From Comamonas avium (lineage in GTDB: Bacteria > Pseudomonadota > Gammaproteobacteria > Burkholderiales > Burkholderiaceae_C), in assembly GCF_014836675.1 (NCBI RefSeq), contig NZ_JACSQK010000001.1, positions 430,720 through 494,719 on the forward strand: a stretch of DNA of 64,000 nt, given 5' to 3'. Position numbers and translations under genes: made by a program. The notes beneath the pieces were generated by a model. That model worked only from the letters and a program-made list of their open reading frames with translations. It made no database searches and was not told the origin of the DNA. Of this stretch, positions 9,499 through 17,641 are shown in pieces; the stretch's first letter is position 1, and every line of letters begins with the position of its first letter.

Positions 9499-9605
9499 TA
9501 AACTGAGCAGTCAAGCAAAACAGCCTGTTTTCTGGCGATTCTTAGCGCGCTTGCTGCGTTCATTGTGTGTAGCGATGAACGCCTTGGGGATATATGCCAT
9601 CGCCT

Positions 9606-9667
9606 TATCGCTCTGTCGCTCTATCGCTCTGTCGCTCTATCGCTCTATCGCTCTATCGCTCTATCGC
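9606..9667. repeat. Tandem octamer repeat (TATCGCTC / TGTCGCTC)
   Basis: Nearly eight head-to-tail copies of an 8-bp unit; the second and fourth units read TGTCGCTC, the rest TATCGCTC. It lies about 85 bp beyond the stop codon of the glycerate kinase gene and outside any credible coding frame. Confidence 0.9.
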
Positions 9668-9751
9668 GCAGGCACAGGGTTGCTTCAAGGCTGATGCCAG
9701 CTCTTTACTGGCAATCCCCAAAGCGCCCCCACCACTTTTGCCTCATGCGCG

Positions 9752-10924
9752 TTATGCCTTGACGCTGCGTTGCCCCATGGCCAGCAAGGCTGCAATGTTG
9801 CGTGCTGCACAGCGCACGTTGTGCTCGGCTTCTGCTACAGCTTCCTGGATAGAGCAAGGGCGGCTCAGTACGCTGAAGATGGCATCAATGCCATGCGCAT
9901 GCACCACCTGGGCGTTGGTGCCCAGACTGCCCGCAATACCAATCACGGGCACACCGTGCTTGCGTGCCACAGTGGCCACACCAAATGGTGTTTTGCCAAA
10001 GATGGTTTGCTGGTCAATGCGGCCCTCGCCGGTGATCACCAGATCAGCGTTGTGCACCGCGGCATCCAGACCAACCGCTTTGGCAATGATCTCGCAGCCG
10101 GGGCGCAACTGTCCTTTCAAGAACGCCAGCATGGCAGCGCCCATGCCACCTGCAGCACCAGCACCGGCTACGTCGGCCACATCCACACCCACATCCCGCA
10201 AGATGACTTGTGCAAAGTGCTGCAGGTTGGCATCCAGCGTTTGCACCATGGCTGGGGTGGCACCTTTTTGTGGCCCAAAAATGGCTGATGCACCGCGCTC
10301 GCCGGTCAAGGGGTTGTCTACGTCGCAAGCCACTTCAATGGTGCATTCCAGCAGGCGTGCATCCATGGCTGAGGCATCAATGCTGGCCAGCAGCGCCAGT
10401 GGGGCGCCACCGGGGCCAATGCTCAGGCCCGCCTTGTCCAGCAGCCTGACGCCCAGCGCTTGCAGCATGCCTGCGCCGCCGTCATTGGTGGCGCTGCCAC
10501 CAATGCCCAAAATGAGGTGGCGTGCGCCGGCATTCATGGCGGCGGTGATCAGCTCGCCGGTGCCGTAGCTGGTGGTTACCTCGGGATTGCGCTGCGCCGG
10601 GGGCACCAGTGCCAGACCGCTGGCGGCCGCCATTTCAATCATGGCGATGCCGCCATCACCTGTCAGGGCAAAGAAGCTGCGAATGGTCTGGCCCAGCGGG
10701 TCCGTCACATCCACATCCACGCGGCGGCCTTGCGTGGCCTCAATCATGGCCTGCACAGTGCCTTCGCCGCCATCGGCCATGGGTACTTTGACGTAGTCGG
10801 CATCTGGAAAAATTTCCTTGAAACCCAGCTCAATCTGCGTAGCCACTTCGAGTGCAGACAGGCTTTCTTTATAGGAGTCCGGGGCGATGACGATTTTCAG
10901 TTGGCGTTTGTTTTCGTGAGTCAC
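9752..10924 (-). CDS. Glycerate kinase (GlxK/GarK family)
   Basis: 390 residues, the usual size of type I glycerate kinases that phosphorylate D-glycerate with ATP in glyoxylate and sugar-acid metabolism. The family start KIVIAPDSYKESLSALEVA is at about residues 10-28, followed by PMADGGEGT, GIGGSATNDGGAGMLQALG and LVITGEGRIDQQTIFGKTPFGVA. The frame opens with GTG nine residues before the usual family start; no good Shine-Dalgarno is seen, so the exact start is uncertain. It is isolated: no tartronate semialdehyde reductase or glyoxylate carboligase gene lies nearby. The other strand is open over most of its length, but that is a coding shadow. Confidence 0.92.
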   Translation of the reverse strand: MTHENKRQLKIVIAPDSYKESLSALEVATQIELGFKEIFPDADYVKVPMADGGEGTVQAMIEATQGRRVDVDVTDPLGQTIRSFFALTGDGGIAMIEMAAASGLALVPPAQRNPEVTTSYGTGELITAAMNAGARHLILGIGGSATNDGGAGMLQALGVRLLDKAGLSIGPGGAPLALLASIDASAMDARLLECTIEVACDVDNPLTGERGASAIFGPQKGATPAMVQTLDANLQHFAQVILRDVGVDVADVAGAGAAGGMGAAMLAFLKGQLRPGCEIIAKAVGLDAAVHNADLVITGEGRIDQQTIFGKTPFGVATVARKHGVPVIGIAGSLGTNAQVVHAHGIDAIFSVLSRPCSIQEAVAEAEHNVRCAARNIAALLAMGQRSVKA

Positions 10925-11436
10925 TGATTTATTTGCTTAAGTCGTTGCAGATATTGAGGTGCTCACGAAGTGAACACAGAACTTACGCCTAAAGCTACGT
11001 CACCTCACAGACAAATCGTCGCACCCAATTTGCAGTGCAGTGCACGCTTCGGCGTAGCTTTAAAGCGCAGAGTATGTATGTCTTTTGATGCGCGATCAGT
11101 CACAGAGATGATTCGCAGCAAATCGTTCAGGCGCTCGCACAAAAAAACCGCCACCGACTCGCTGGCCAAACTTGCCAGCGTTTTGCATGCAATACCGCCA
11201 CTTTGAGTGTCATGAAGCCACGCAGAGCTTCTCTACCCGCTCAAACTAGTAGTGGCGCAATGTCGCAAATCGACGCAGAGGAGACCGTCAGCGATGGTGC
11301 TATCAGAGAAGACTGCCGTCACATCAGTTTGATGAAAACAGAGCGCCAAAACACAGCCAAGCTAGACGTGAATTCTTGGCATGAGCAATTCAAATTAGAT
11401 GAGAATGAAAATAAGTATCGTTCTGACTGATTTGCC
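10925..11436. other. Intergenic region with decayed repeated sequence; no convincing gene
   Basis: It holds a 10-bp inverted repeat (TAAAGCTACG at 10990-10999, CGTAGCTTTA at 11053-11062) and the first copy of the 150-bp diverged repeat (11117-11270). Two short open frames cross it (10970-11206 and 11203-11430, the second needing a TTG or an internal ATG), but neither has recognisable domains and both run through the repeated, apparently non-coding DNA. Confidence 0.5.
11117..11270 (+). repeat. Diverged 150-bp repeat, copy 1
   Basis: Hand alignment shows that this segment and the reverse complement of 13823-13967 are related along their length. Shared blocks include CCAGCG, GCAATACCGCC or TCAATACCGCC, AGTGT-ATGAAGC, CGCAGA-CTT and GGCGCAATG-CGCAA. 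The copies differ by many substitutions and small indels, so the duplication is old. Confidence 0.6.
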
Positions 11437-11814
11437 ATGCCACCCATATTGCGCCTCCTCTTCGCCGTCGTTATGACATCTTTGGTCTCAGCTTGTGCTA
11501 CTTCTGGAGAGCCAGCATCTGCTTCATGCGAGAGTCAATGCCAGATAACTAAAAAGGAACTTTTACTCGCTTTAGGTGCTAAGCCAGACTATCCGGTTGA
11601 AGCGCGCTGGCTTGGTCAAGAAGGGCGGGTAATCATCCGAGTTTTGGTGGGCTCAGATGGAGCCTTCTCTAAGGCATCAGTGAAGAAGTCCAGTGGATAC
11701 GCTCTCTTGGATCAAGCTGCGCTTGAAGCAGTATCTAAGATGAAAACGGTCCGAAAAGGTGAAGCAAAACCTCGGTGGTATCTAGTTCCAATTACCTTCT
11801 CATTGAAGAAGTGA
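11437..11814 (+). CDS. Small lipoprotein with TonB-like C-terminal domain
   Basis: 125 residues. A short signal peptide ends in lipobox LVSAC (Cys20), followed by a Cys-containing linker and a TonB/TolA-type C-terminal domain at about 50-123, with DYPVEARWLGQEGRVIIRV, SDGAFSKASVKKSSGY and LDQAALEAVSKMK. Real TonB energy transducers have an uncleaved N-terminal helix that contacts ExbB-ExbD; here a lipid anchor replaces it, so energy coupling is unlikely. It may bind a periplasmic or outer-membrane partner; the function is unknown. It precedes an acetyltransferase gene by 74 bp. Codon use is more A+T-rich than neighbouring core genes. Confidence 0.75.
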   Translation: MPPILRLLFAVVMTSLVSACATSGEPASASCESQCQITKKELLLALGAKPDYPVEARWLGQEGRVIIRVLVGSDGAFSKASVKKSSGYALLDQAALEAVSKMKTVRKGEAKPRWYLVPITFSLKK

Positions 11815-11888
11815 ATGCAGTGCTGTCCACTAATTGATCAACAGGGCAGCCTTGCTTACCAGTTAACTGGAGGTGTTCTAATCAGAAA

Positions 11889-12329
11889 ATGACATCCATT
11901 CGAATTTCCCGCCCTGACGATGGTGAACGTGCTATTGAAATTTGGCGCCATGCGATTGATGCCACGCATCACTTTCTGACCCCAGAGGACCGGCAAGCTA
12001 TTGATGCGATGGTGTGCGACTTTCTACCCCAAGTCCCGCTTTGGCTAGCTGTGGATGCCAACGATTACCCATTGGCGTTCATGTTCATAGATAACGGGCA
12101 TATGGATGCCTTGTTCGTGGATTCTGCATACCGGGGAATGGGTATTGGTGCCATGCTGGTACGGCACGGTCTTGCACTTCACCCCAGCATGACAACCGAC
12201 GTTAATGAACAGAATTTGCAAGCATCAGACTTCTACGAAAAAATGGGTTTTAAGCGCACGGGGTGTTCAGCGCTTGATGGACAAGGTCGTCCTTACCCCC
12301 TGATTCATTTGAAATACGGCAGCTTTTAA
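11889..12329 (+). CDS. yjaB: GNAT acetyltransferase, YjaB-like
   Basis: 146 residues, closely resembling E. coli YjaB along its whole length. It begins with ISRPDDGERAIEIWRHAIDATHHFL and ends with the characteristic TDVNEQNLQASDFYEKMGF and GRPYPLIHLKY. The acetyl-CoA-binding segment RGMGIGAMLV lies at about 82-91. It transfers acetyl groups from acetyl-CoA to an unknown amine substrate in the cytoplasm. It sits between the TonB-like lipoprotein gene and the IS30 element in an accessory region, and acquisition by transfer is possible. The function of the family remains unsettled. Confidence 0.88.
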   Translation: MTSIRISRPDDGERAIEIWRHAIDATHHFLTPEDRQAIDAMVCDFLPQVPLWLAVDANDYPLAFMFIDNGHMDALFVDSAYRGMGIGAMLVRHGLALHPSMTTDVNEQNLQASDFYEKMGFKRTGCSALDGQGRPYPLIHLKYGSF

Positions 12330-12396
12330 ATCGTTGCTCCTGGCCGAAAGCAGCGGTGGCACATGACACATTGCGTGTTTATCAATTCCTGAAAAA

Positions 12397-12546
12397 TTAG
12401 AACGTCACTTCACCACTAGGAATTGCAACAATCTTGTGACCAAAGCTCGATATTGCGGAAAGCGTTGCGTTGTGATGTTGTCTGATAAGGGCTCCAGAAG
12501 CGTGTGCCTTATCGTGGGTAGTGTGTGCATCCGAAGCAATAACAAC
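12397..12546 (-). pseudogene. 3' remnant of an isochorismatase-family (cysteine hydrolase) gene cut by the IS30 element
   Basis: Reading the minus strand from the IS edge gives 49 codons and a TAA. The peptide starts VVIASDAHTTHDKAHASGAL, continues through RQHHNATLSAISSFGHKIV and ends in AIPSGEVTF. This is the C-terminal part of isochorismatase/nicotinamidase-like cysteine hydrolases, where ADAHTT and HHNATL-ISSFG are characteristic. The N-terminal two thirds, including the catalytic Asp and Cys, are absent. The sequence across the IS does not supply them, so the gene is truncated and not merely interrupted. Confidence 0.7.
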
Positions 12547-13772
12547 TGTGGATTCAACTGGTCAATGCAACACAATGATCGCCTCTGGCGCAAGGAGTGT
12601 TTGCATGAAGCGAAGACCGCGGATTTACTACTCAGCAGCCCAGAAGGCATTGATGTGGGATCGCTGGAAAGCTGGCGATACCTTGCATGAGATCGGCAAG
12701 TTGTTTGATCGCCCACACACCTCCATTCACACCATACTGAGTGCAACAGGCGGCATTAGGCCGCCGCAGAGGCATCGTTCTCGCTTGGCTTTGTCGATTG
12801 CCGAGCGAGAAGAAATCTCCAGAGCATTGGCTGCGGGTGAATCGATACGCTGCATAGCCAAACGCTTGAAACGATCGGCATCCACCGTCAGTCGTGAACT
12901 TCAGCGCAATGGTGGTAGGGCTTGCTACCGCGCAGCGAAGGCGGACGAGGCCGCTTGGCAAAGAGCCTGCCGCCCAAAGATGTGCAAGCTAGACAACAAT
13001 CTTGCACTGGCTGAGATCGTGTCAGTTAAATTGCAGAGCCTGTGGTCACCCGAGCAAATAGCGGGATGGCTCACACGGACCTATCCGGACGACAAGGATT
13101 TACAGGTGTCGCACGAAGCCATTTACCGCACGCTATTCGTCCAAACACGTGGAGCCTTGAAGAAGGAGCTTCTGGCACATCTGCGCCGCACCCGAGGGAT
13201 GCGCCGCCCACGCCACTACACCCAGAAGACGCCCACTCACGGCCGAATCGTTGATGCAGTAACGATCAGCGAGCGCCCAGCATGCATCGAAGATCGGGCA
13301 GTGCCAGGTCATTGGGAAGGCGATCTGTTGTTTGGCGATGCTTACAGCCAGATCGCAACGCTGGTAGAGCGGCACACGCGCTATGTGATGCTGGTTAAAG
13401 TGGTAGACAAGGACTCACACACTGTTGTCGCAGCGCTGGCCAGACATGCACAGACATTGCCGAAAGAGCTGTATCGCTCATTAACTTGGGATCGCGGATC
13501 GGAAATGGCAGGGCATAAGCGATTCACCGTGGCTACCGATATCCAGGCCTACTTCTGCGATCCGCACAATCCATGGCAGCGAGGGACGAACGAGAACACC
13601 AACGGGTTGCTGCGGCAGTACCTGCCCAAGGGCATCGATATCTCTGGTTACTCGCAAGACGAGTTGGATGCAATTGCCAGAAAATTAAATGAACGCCCGA
13701 GGAAAACCTTGGGGTACAAGACACCGGCTGAAGTGTTCAACGAGTGTGTTGCATCGATCGGTTGAATCCACA
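12547..13772 (+). mobile_element. IS30-family insertion sequence
   Basis: About 1.23 kb with 27-bp terminal inverted repeats. The left end (12547-12573) reads TGTGGATTCAACTGGTCAAT and continues GCAACAC; the right end (13746-13772) is its inverse with three mismatches and overlaps the end of the transposase gene. It encodes one intact transposase. I see no matching 2-3 bp target duplication: the left flank is AAC and the right flank CTG. Confidence 0.88.
12605..13765 (+). CDS. IS30-family transposase
   Basis: 386 residues from the ATG at 12605; the open frame extends 28 codons further upstream, but that part overlaps the terminal repeat and lacks a ribosome site, whereas GCAAGGAG lies just before 12605. 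N-terminal helix-turn-helix domains (about 15-45 and 65-105) recognise the inverted repeats. The DDE catalytic triad is visible as GHWEGD (Asp240), TWDRGSE (Asp296) and RGTNENTNG (Glu330). All three residues are present and there is no frameshift, so the element may be active. It moves DNA by a copy-out route through a circular intermediate, as known for the family. Confidence 0.93.
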   Translation: MKRRPRIYYSAAQKALMWDRWKAGDTLHEIGKLFDRPHTSIHTILSATGGIRPPQRHRSRLALSIAEREEISRALAAGESIRCIAKRLKRSASTVSRELQRNGGRACYRAAKADEAAWQRACRPKMCKLDNNLALAEIVSVKLQSLWSPEQIAGWLTRTYPDDKDLQVSHEAIYRTLFVQTRGALKKELLAHLRRTRGMRRPRHYTQKTPTHGRIVDAVTISERPACIEDRAVPGHWEGDLLFGDAYSQIATLVERHTRYVMLVKVVDKDSHTVVAALARHAQTLPKELYRSLTWDRGSEMAGHKRFTVATDIQAYFCDPHNPWQRGTNENTNGLLRQYLPKGIDISGYSQDELDAIARKLNERPRKTLGYKTPAEVFNECVASIG

Positions 13773-13822
13773 CTGCACAGCAGACCCCCTGCTGGTGAAT
13801 CACGAATGAAAGCAACGGGCCT

Positions 13823-13967
13823 ATTGCGGCATTGCGCCGCTATTAGCTTTGACATGCCAGATAAGTTCTGCGCAGCTTCATTACACTAAACGAGGCGGTA
13901 TTGAATGCAAATCGCTGGCGGGTTTAGCAGCAAATCGGTGGTGGTCTTGCGGACTTGAGGCAAATAC
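13823..13967 (-). repeat. Diverged 150-bp repeat, copy 2 (inverted relative to copy 1)
   Basis: The reverse complement aligns with 11117-11270 (see that entry). It lies between the right end of the IS30 element and the stop codon of the fimbrial adhesin gene. The two copies bracket the lipoprotein, acetyltransferase and IS30 genes in inverted orientation. Confidence 0.6.
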
Positions 13968-13993
13968 TCACCGCATGGCCCCGACAGAAAAAT

Positions 13994-15010
13994 TCACTCG
14001 TAGAACAGGGTGAAGAATGCTGTGGTCGACACAAGGCCCGAGCCCATTGCAGAAGGGCTTGCCGCAGTACGGAAATAACGTGCCGTCAACGGAATCTTGA
14101 CCCGTGTGGAGCCGGGAGATGTCTTCTTGCCATGGACCACTTTCGAGCCCAGCTGCAGTTGGGTGGTGCTGCTCAGATCGCCCTCGAAAAGCATGACACC
14201 CACCCCGCTTGCCATGCCCTCGCCACTGCTATTGGCTAGAACGTTACTGCCATCGGAGGTCTGCGTGCCGTCAACCTGGTAGCTGACCTTCACACCACTG
14301 TCGCAGAGCAGGTTGATATTGAAGGTTTTCGCCTTGTCGTTGGACCGTGGGATGGGGGCATCAAAATCAGTCTTGGCAATCGTCGGCAGGCGCACGTCGA
14401 TAGAGCGGCTGTCGGCATTCATCTCACAACCGAGGCCGGTGATTTGCGAGCTACTGGTGATGGAGAGCTTCGTTACAACCAAATTGTTGTAGCGCACTTC
14501 GGAAGAGCCTCCAATAGTGACCACTCCCGCAGAAACATCGATGTCATCGGTCTTGATCAGGAGCACTCGCCAGTTGGTACTCAACGGGTATATCGTTGGC
14601 GCGTCCACCGGCCAGTTCAGACTAGGCAGCGGGGTAATTCGGGTTGGGTTGGGGTTGCAACTCATCTGGTTGCACCAGAACACCGAAACACCGATGCCCG
14701 GCACATTGGTGCCGAACACATAGGGCAAGCCGTTGTTGTTTGCAAGCCCAGGAACTTCCGCTCCAATACCGCCAGCATGGGTGCCTGTCACCCAACCACG
14801 AACGTCACAGTCGATGGTGGTGTCAGAAAATCTCTTCCAGCCACTGTCCCACAGCGCGGTGCCGTTGAGGGCGTTACGCGGGATGCTCAAGGTTGACGGC
14901 AGGGCCACCGTTGCCCGCACGTTTTGACTGCCCGGTCGGAAAGTACACCCCTCCGCCGCCAGCGCTGAAGACCCCCACAATAGGGCAATGAGTAGAAGAA
15001 AAATTCTCAT
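13994..15010 (-). CDS. Fimbrial tip adhesin / minor pilin
   Basis: 338 residues from MRIFLLLIALLWGSSALAAE, a clear Sec signal peptide. The open frame extends 42 codons upstream inside the usher gene, but the start at 15010 overlaps the usher stop by four bases (ATGA), the classic coupling. It is about twice the length of a pilin: an N-terminal domain of about 170 residues with two Cys pairs (GCTF, DCDVRG, WCNQMSCNP), then a pilin domain with GLGCEMNADS and the beta-zipper ending STTAFFTLFYE. That is the architecture of FimH-type tip adhesins. Last gene of the fimbrial operon. The receptor is unknown. Confidence 0.85.
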   Translation of the reverse strand: MRIFLLLIALLWGSSALAAEGCTFRPGSQNVRATVALPSTLSIPRNALNGTALWDSGWKRFSDTTIDCDVRGWVTGTHAGGIGAEVPGLANNNGLPYVFGTNVPGIGVSVFWCNQMSCNPNPTRITPLPSLNWPVDAPTIYPLSTNWRVLLIKTDDIDVSAGVVTIGGSSEVRYNNLVVTKLSITSSSQITGLGCEMNADSRSIDVRLPTIAKTDFDAPIPRSNDKAKTFNINLLCDSGVKVSYQVDGTQTSDGSNVLANSSGEGMASGVGVMLFEGDLSSTTQLQLGSKVVHGKKTSPGSTRVKIPLTARYFRTAASPSAMGSGLVSTTAFFTLFYE

Positions 15011-17589
15011 GATGACTCCTCGTGAACTGAGCGCGGCTGGGACGCACCGGATGGTTTGCTGCACAGCGCCTGCGCCTTGATGAAGGGCGACTCGCGCTTG
15101 TGCTCCAGCGACGGCAAGCTGTAATGCACCAGGCACTGGCGATCACTGCCTTGCCCCCAACGCACGGTCAGTTGGCCCTGTGGCTCGGTGGCGCGGAAGA
15201 ACACTCGACTGCCTTGCCCCACTAGCGTCAAGCTGTTGCCCTGTGCATCGAGCACCTCAGCGCCCATCGGCAGCGCTTGGCGCTGCTCGTTGTGCAGAGT
15301 CAGCAACACGGGCTCGCCCGTCACGGTGGGGTAGTTCAGCATCACCACTGCGCCATAACGCGGGGCGATGCTCTGCGAAGTAAGTTGCAGCTCGACGTCG
15401 TCGGCGATGCCCTTGGGGTCGAGCGCCACTTCGTTTTGCCGGTACGGCATCAGGCTGGCCACTACACCGTAGCCACTACCGCTCAATTGGTCTCCGTTGT
15501 TGTTGAGCAGCCGCGCGCCCTTGGCGTTCTTTGCTTCGACGATGGCACGCGTTTCGCCCTGGCTCTGACTGAAGGTGATGCCCTCAGGATGCGCCACCAC
15601 ACTTCCCGACAGCCCCAGGCCAACCTGGCGATAGCCGTCGCCCTGGCTGTAGCTGCCAGACAGATTGCTGCTGGCCGCGCGGTATTGCACATTAACGCCG
15701 CCCGAGTTGCTGGTATCGCCTTCTGCGCGTGAGCGCGAACCATAGACGCCGTAGTTGAACTGGTTGAATTCGCCGAGCACGCCGGAAACGTTCAGTTGGT
15801 TATTCAAGTCGCCCTTGTCCGAATAGGTGCTCGAGCTGCTCAGGTAAGGGGCGCGGCTGGATCGGCCCAGCGGAAATGACAGCATGAGCATGTACTGCGT
15901 GATTTTTTTGCCGCGATTGGACTCAACGCGACTGGCTGACAAGCTCATGCTGCCCCAGCGATAACTGTTGGAGTAGCCAGCCTGGTAATTCGTGTCTCTG
16001 GACTGGCCTGCCTGCCAGTAGCTTTGCGAGGAACCACTAATAAAGAGGCTGCCGTAGCCTTTGGCCAAGGGCTGATTGATGTTCATCTGGAAGCGGTTAC
16101 GCTGACGACGTGCAGGCGCAGCGCTGGGATCGCGGGCTCGGGCAAAGTCGCCAAAACTCAGGTAGCCCTCGCTGGAGAACCGATACGCCGACACCACAAA
16201 GTTAGTTCGCGTGCTCTCCAGCAACTTGCTGTAACTGAGGCGAGAACTCAGGCCTTTTGCCGAACTGTTTAAGCCACCACGCTCTTGCAGCCCCGAGGCT
16301 CTGGAGTGGGTGGTATCAAAGGCGAAGGCTCCCAGCGATGTACTCAGCGCAACACCGCCCTGCACCGCCAGGTATTGGTCTGCGAAGATGCCGCCGATGT
16401 AGCCGGTCCACCTGTTGGAGATGCCGCGTTGGTAAGTGCCCTGGGCGAAGCGTGGCTTGCTCTTGAGCCAGTCATCGCGGTACTTGCCGGCGGTGATGCT
16501 GTAGCGTGAAGTGCCCGGTCGCAGCAACTGGGCCACCGAAGCGAAGGGAACGGTGAAGCTGCGTACGCGTCCATCGGCCTCGGTCACTGTCACTTTCAGG
16601 TCGCCTGAGTAGCCGGTGTTGTACAAATCGTCGATGACGAAGGGGCCGGGCGCCACGCTGGTTTCGTAGAGCACAGTGCCGCCCTGGCGTACAGTCACCC
16701 GCGCGTTACTCTCGGCGGTTCCGTGAATGGTTGGAGCGAAGCCGCGCTGCGAATCGGGCAGCATGCGATCATCCGAGGACAGTTGGACGCCCGTGTACGG
16801 CACACTGTCGAAGAGGCCCGATGGCGTGTAGTACTCACCCAGCGTCAGCTGAGACTTAAGGCCGGTCAGGTCCCGCTGCGCATAGCTGCTTACCGCGTCA
16901 TAGTGGCTGGTCGTTGGGCCGCTGCCACTGCTTTGGCTGTAGCTGCCGTTATGGCGCAGTCGCCAGTTGCCGATGTTCAGTCCGACATTGAGGCCGGTGT
17001 AGAGCTGGGTACTTTCCTGGCCGCGCCCATCGTTGCGATAGGCGTTGGCGTTGTAGTCGACAAACCCGGCTGTGACACCGCGATCCCACTCGCGTGGATC
17101 GACATAACCGCGGCGGGGGAGCTTGAGGAACGCCTGCGGAATGCTTAGATCCAGACGCAGGGTGGCCAAATCCAGCTCGGCTTGGGCACCCGGCAGTTGC
17201 TGGGTGATATCTACACAGTCGACTTCCAGCGCCGCAGCATCCGACACCCGCGCCACATCCAGCCCCAGGCTTGCCAGTTGATTGTGCTTGAAGCAGTAGC
17301 GTGATGCCCGACCATCCTGCGCATCCTGCACGATGACGTCCTGCTGCCCGATCCCGTTCTGATTCACGTAAACATCCAGCTGATAGCTACCTGGCGTCAC
17401 CGGGTTGCCACGTTCGAAACGCGAGATATCCACCCTGTCGCTCGCTGGCCCCTGGAGAAAAGCTGGATTGAAGGACGCCTGCTGGGCTCCCGTTTGCGCG
17501 AGCACCTGATTGATACCCCCAGTCAAAGCAACACTAACGATAGCGGCCCGAAATGCGTCACGAAGCGACAAGCGAGCATCGATGAACAT
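15007..17589 (-). CDS. Fimbrial outer-membrane usher (FimD/PapC family)
   Basis: About 860 residues from MFIDARLSLRDAF, chosen because a signal peptide follows (AAIVSVALTGG and onward to LAQT); the open frame reaches 29 codons further up to 17676 but that part overlaps the chaperone gene. Domains in order: N-terminal periplasmic domain starting FNPAFLQGPASDRVDISRFE, with a Cys pair at DCVD and RYCFKHN; the 24-strand barrel with plug; and C-terminal domains with RQCLVHYSLP near the end. The usher receives chaperone-subunit complexes and secretes the growing pilus. It follows the chaperone gene by 52 bp and overlaps the adhesin gene by four bases. Confidence 0.95.
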   Translation of the reverse strand: MFIDARLSLRDAFRAAIVSVALTGGINQVLAQTGAQQASFNPAFLQGPASDRVDISRFERGNPVTPGSYQLDVYVNQNGIGQQDVIVQDAQDGRASRYCFKHNQLASLGLDVARVSDAAALEVDCVDITQQLPGAQAELDLATLRLDLSIPQAFLKLPRRGYVDPREWDRGVTAGFVDYNANAYRNDGRGQESTQLYTGLNVGLNIGNWRLRHNGSYSQSSGSGPTTSHYDAVSSYAQRDLTGLKSQLTLGEYYTPSGLFDSVPYTGVQLSSDDRMLPDSQRGFAPTIHGTAESNARVTVRQGGTVLYETSVAPGPFVIDDLYNTGYSGDLKVTVTEADGRVRSFTVPFASVAQLLRPGTSRYSITAGKYRDDWLKSKPRFAQGTYQRGISNRWTGYIGGIFADQYLAVQGGVALSTSLGAFAFDTTHSRASGLQERGGLNSSAKGLSSRLSYSKLLESTRTNFVVSAYRFSSEGYLSFGDFARARDPSAAPARRQRNRFQMNINQPLAKGYGSLFISGSSQSYWQAGQSRDTNYQAGYSNSYRWGSMSLSASRVESNRGKKITQYMLMLSFPLGRSSRAPYLSSSSTYSDKGDLNNQLNVSGVLGEFNQFNYGVYGSRSRAEGDTSNSGGVNVQYRAASSNLSGSYSQGDGYRQVGLGLSGSVVAHPEGITFSQSQGETRAIVEAKNAKGARLLNNNGDQLSGSGYGVVASLMPYRQNEVALDPKGIADDVELQLTSQSIAPRYGAVVMLNYPTVTGEPVLLTLHNEQRQALPMGAEVLDAQGNSLTLVGQGSRVFFRATEPQGQLTVRWGQGSDRQCLVHYSLPSLEHKRESPFIKAQALCSKPSGASQPRSVHEESS

Positions 17590-17641
17590 GCACCAACGGG
17601 GAAATATACAAATGAGCAGACGCACCCCAGCTCCTTGAGGC

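Larger units (their letters stand above)
9215..9751. other. Convergent intergenic region with repeats, no gene
   Basis: 537 bp between the 3' ends of the Lrp-type gene and the glycerate kinase gene. It contains one copy of the dispersed palindrome family (9416-9498) and an octamer tandem repeat (9606-9667), both listed separately. The open frames here are built from the tandem repeat or are antisense to glycerate kinase; no protein-like segment is visible. Confidence 0.7.

Noticed and set aside
9606..9667. CRISPR array
   Set aside because: Units are 8 bp with no spacers and no cas genes are in the window; it is a simple tandem repeat.
9594..10568. 324-codon plus-strand frame starting in the octamer repeat and running antisense to glycerate kinase
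   Set aside because: Its N-terminus is the translated tandem repeat and the rest is the complement of a well-supported gene.
10970..11430. Two short plus-strand frames (78 and 75 codons) upstream of the TonB-like lipoprotein gene
   Set aside because: They run through the decayed 150-bp repeat, whose second copy does not keep the same frame open; one needs a TTG start. Not supported as genes.
12405..12746. 113-codon minus-strand frame crossing the left end of the IS30 element
   Set aside because: It spans the IS boundary and is in a different frame from the isochorismatase-family remnant, which gives the biologically sensible translation.
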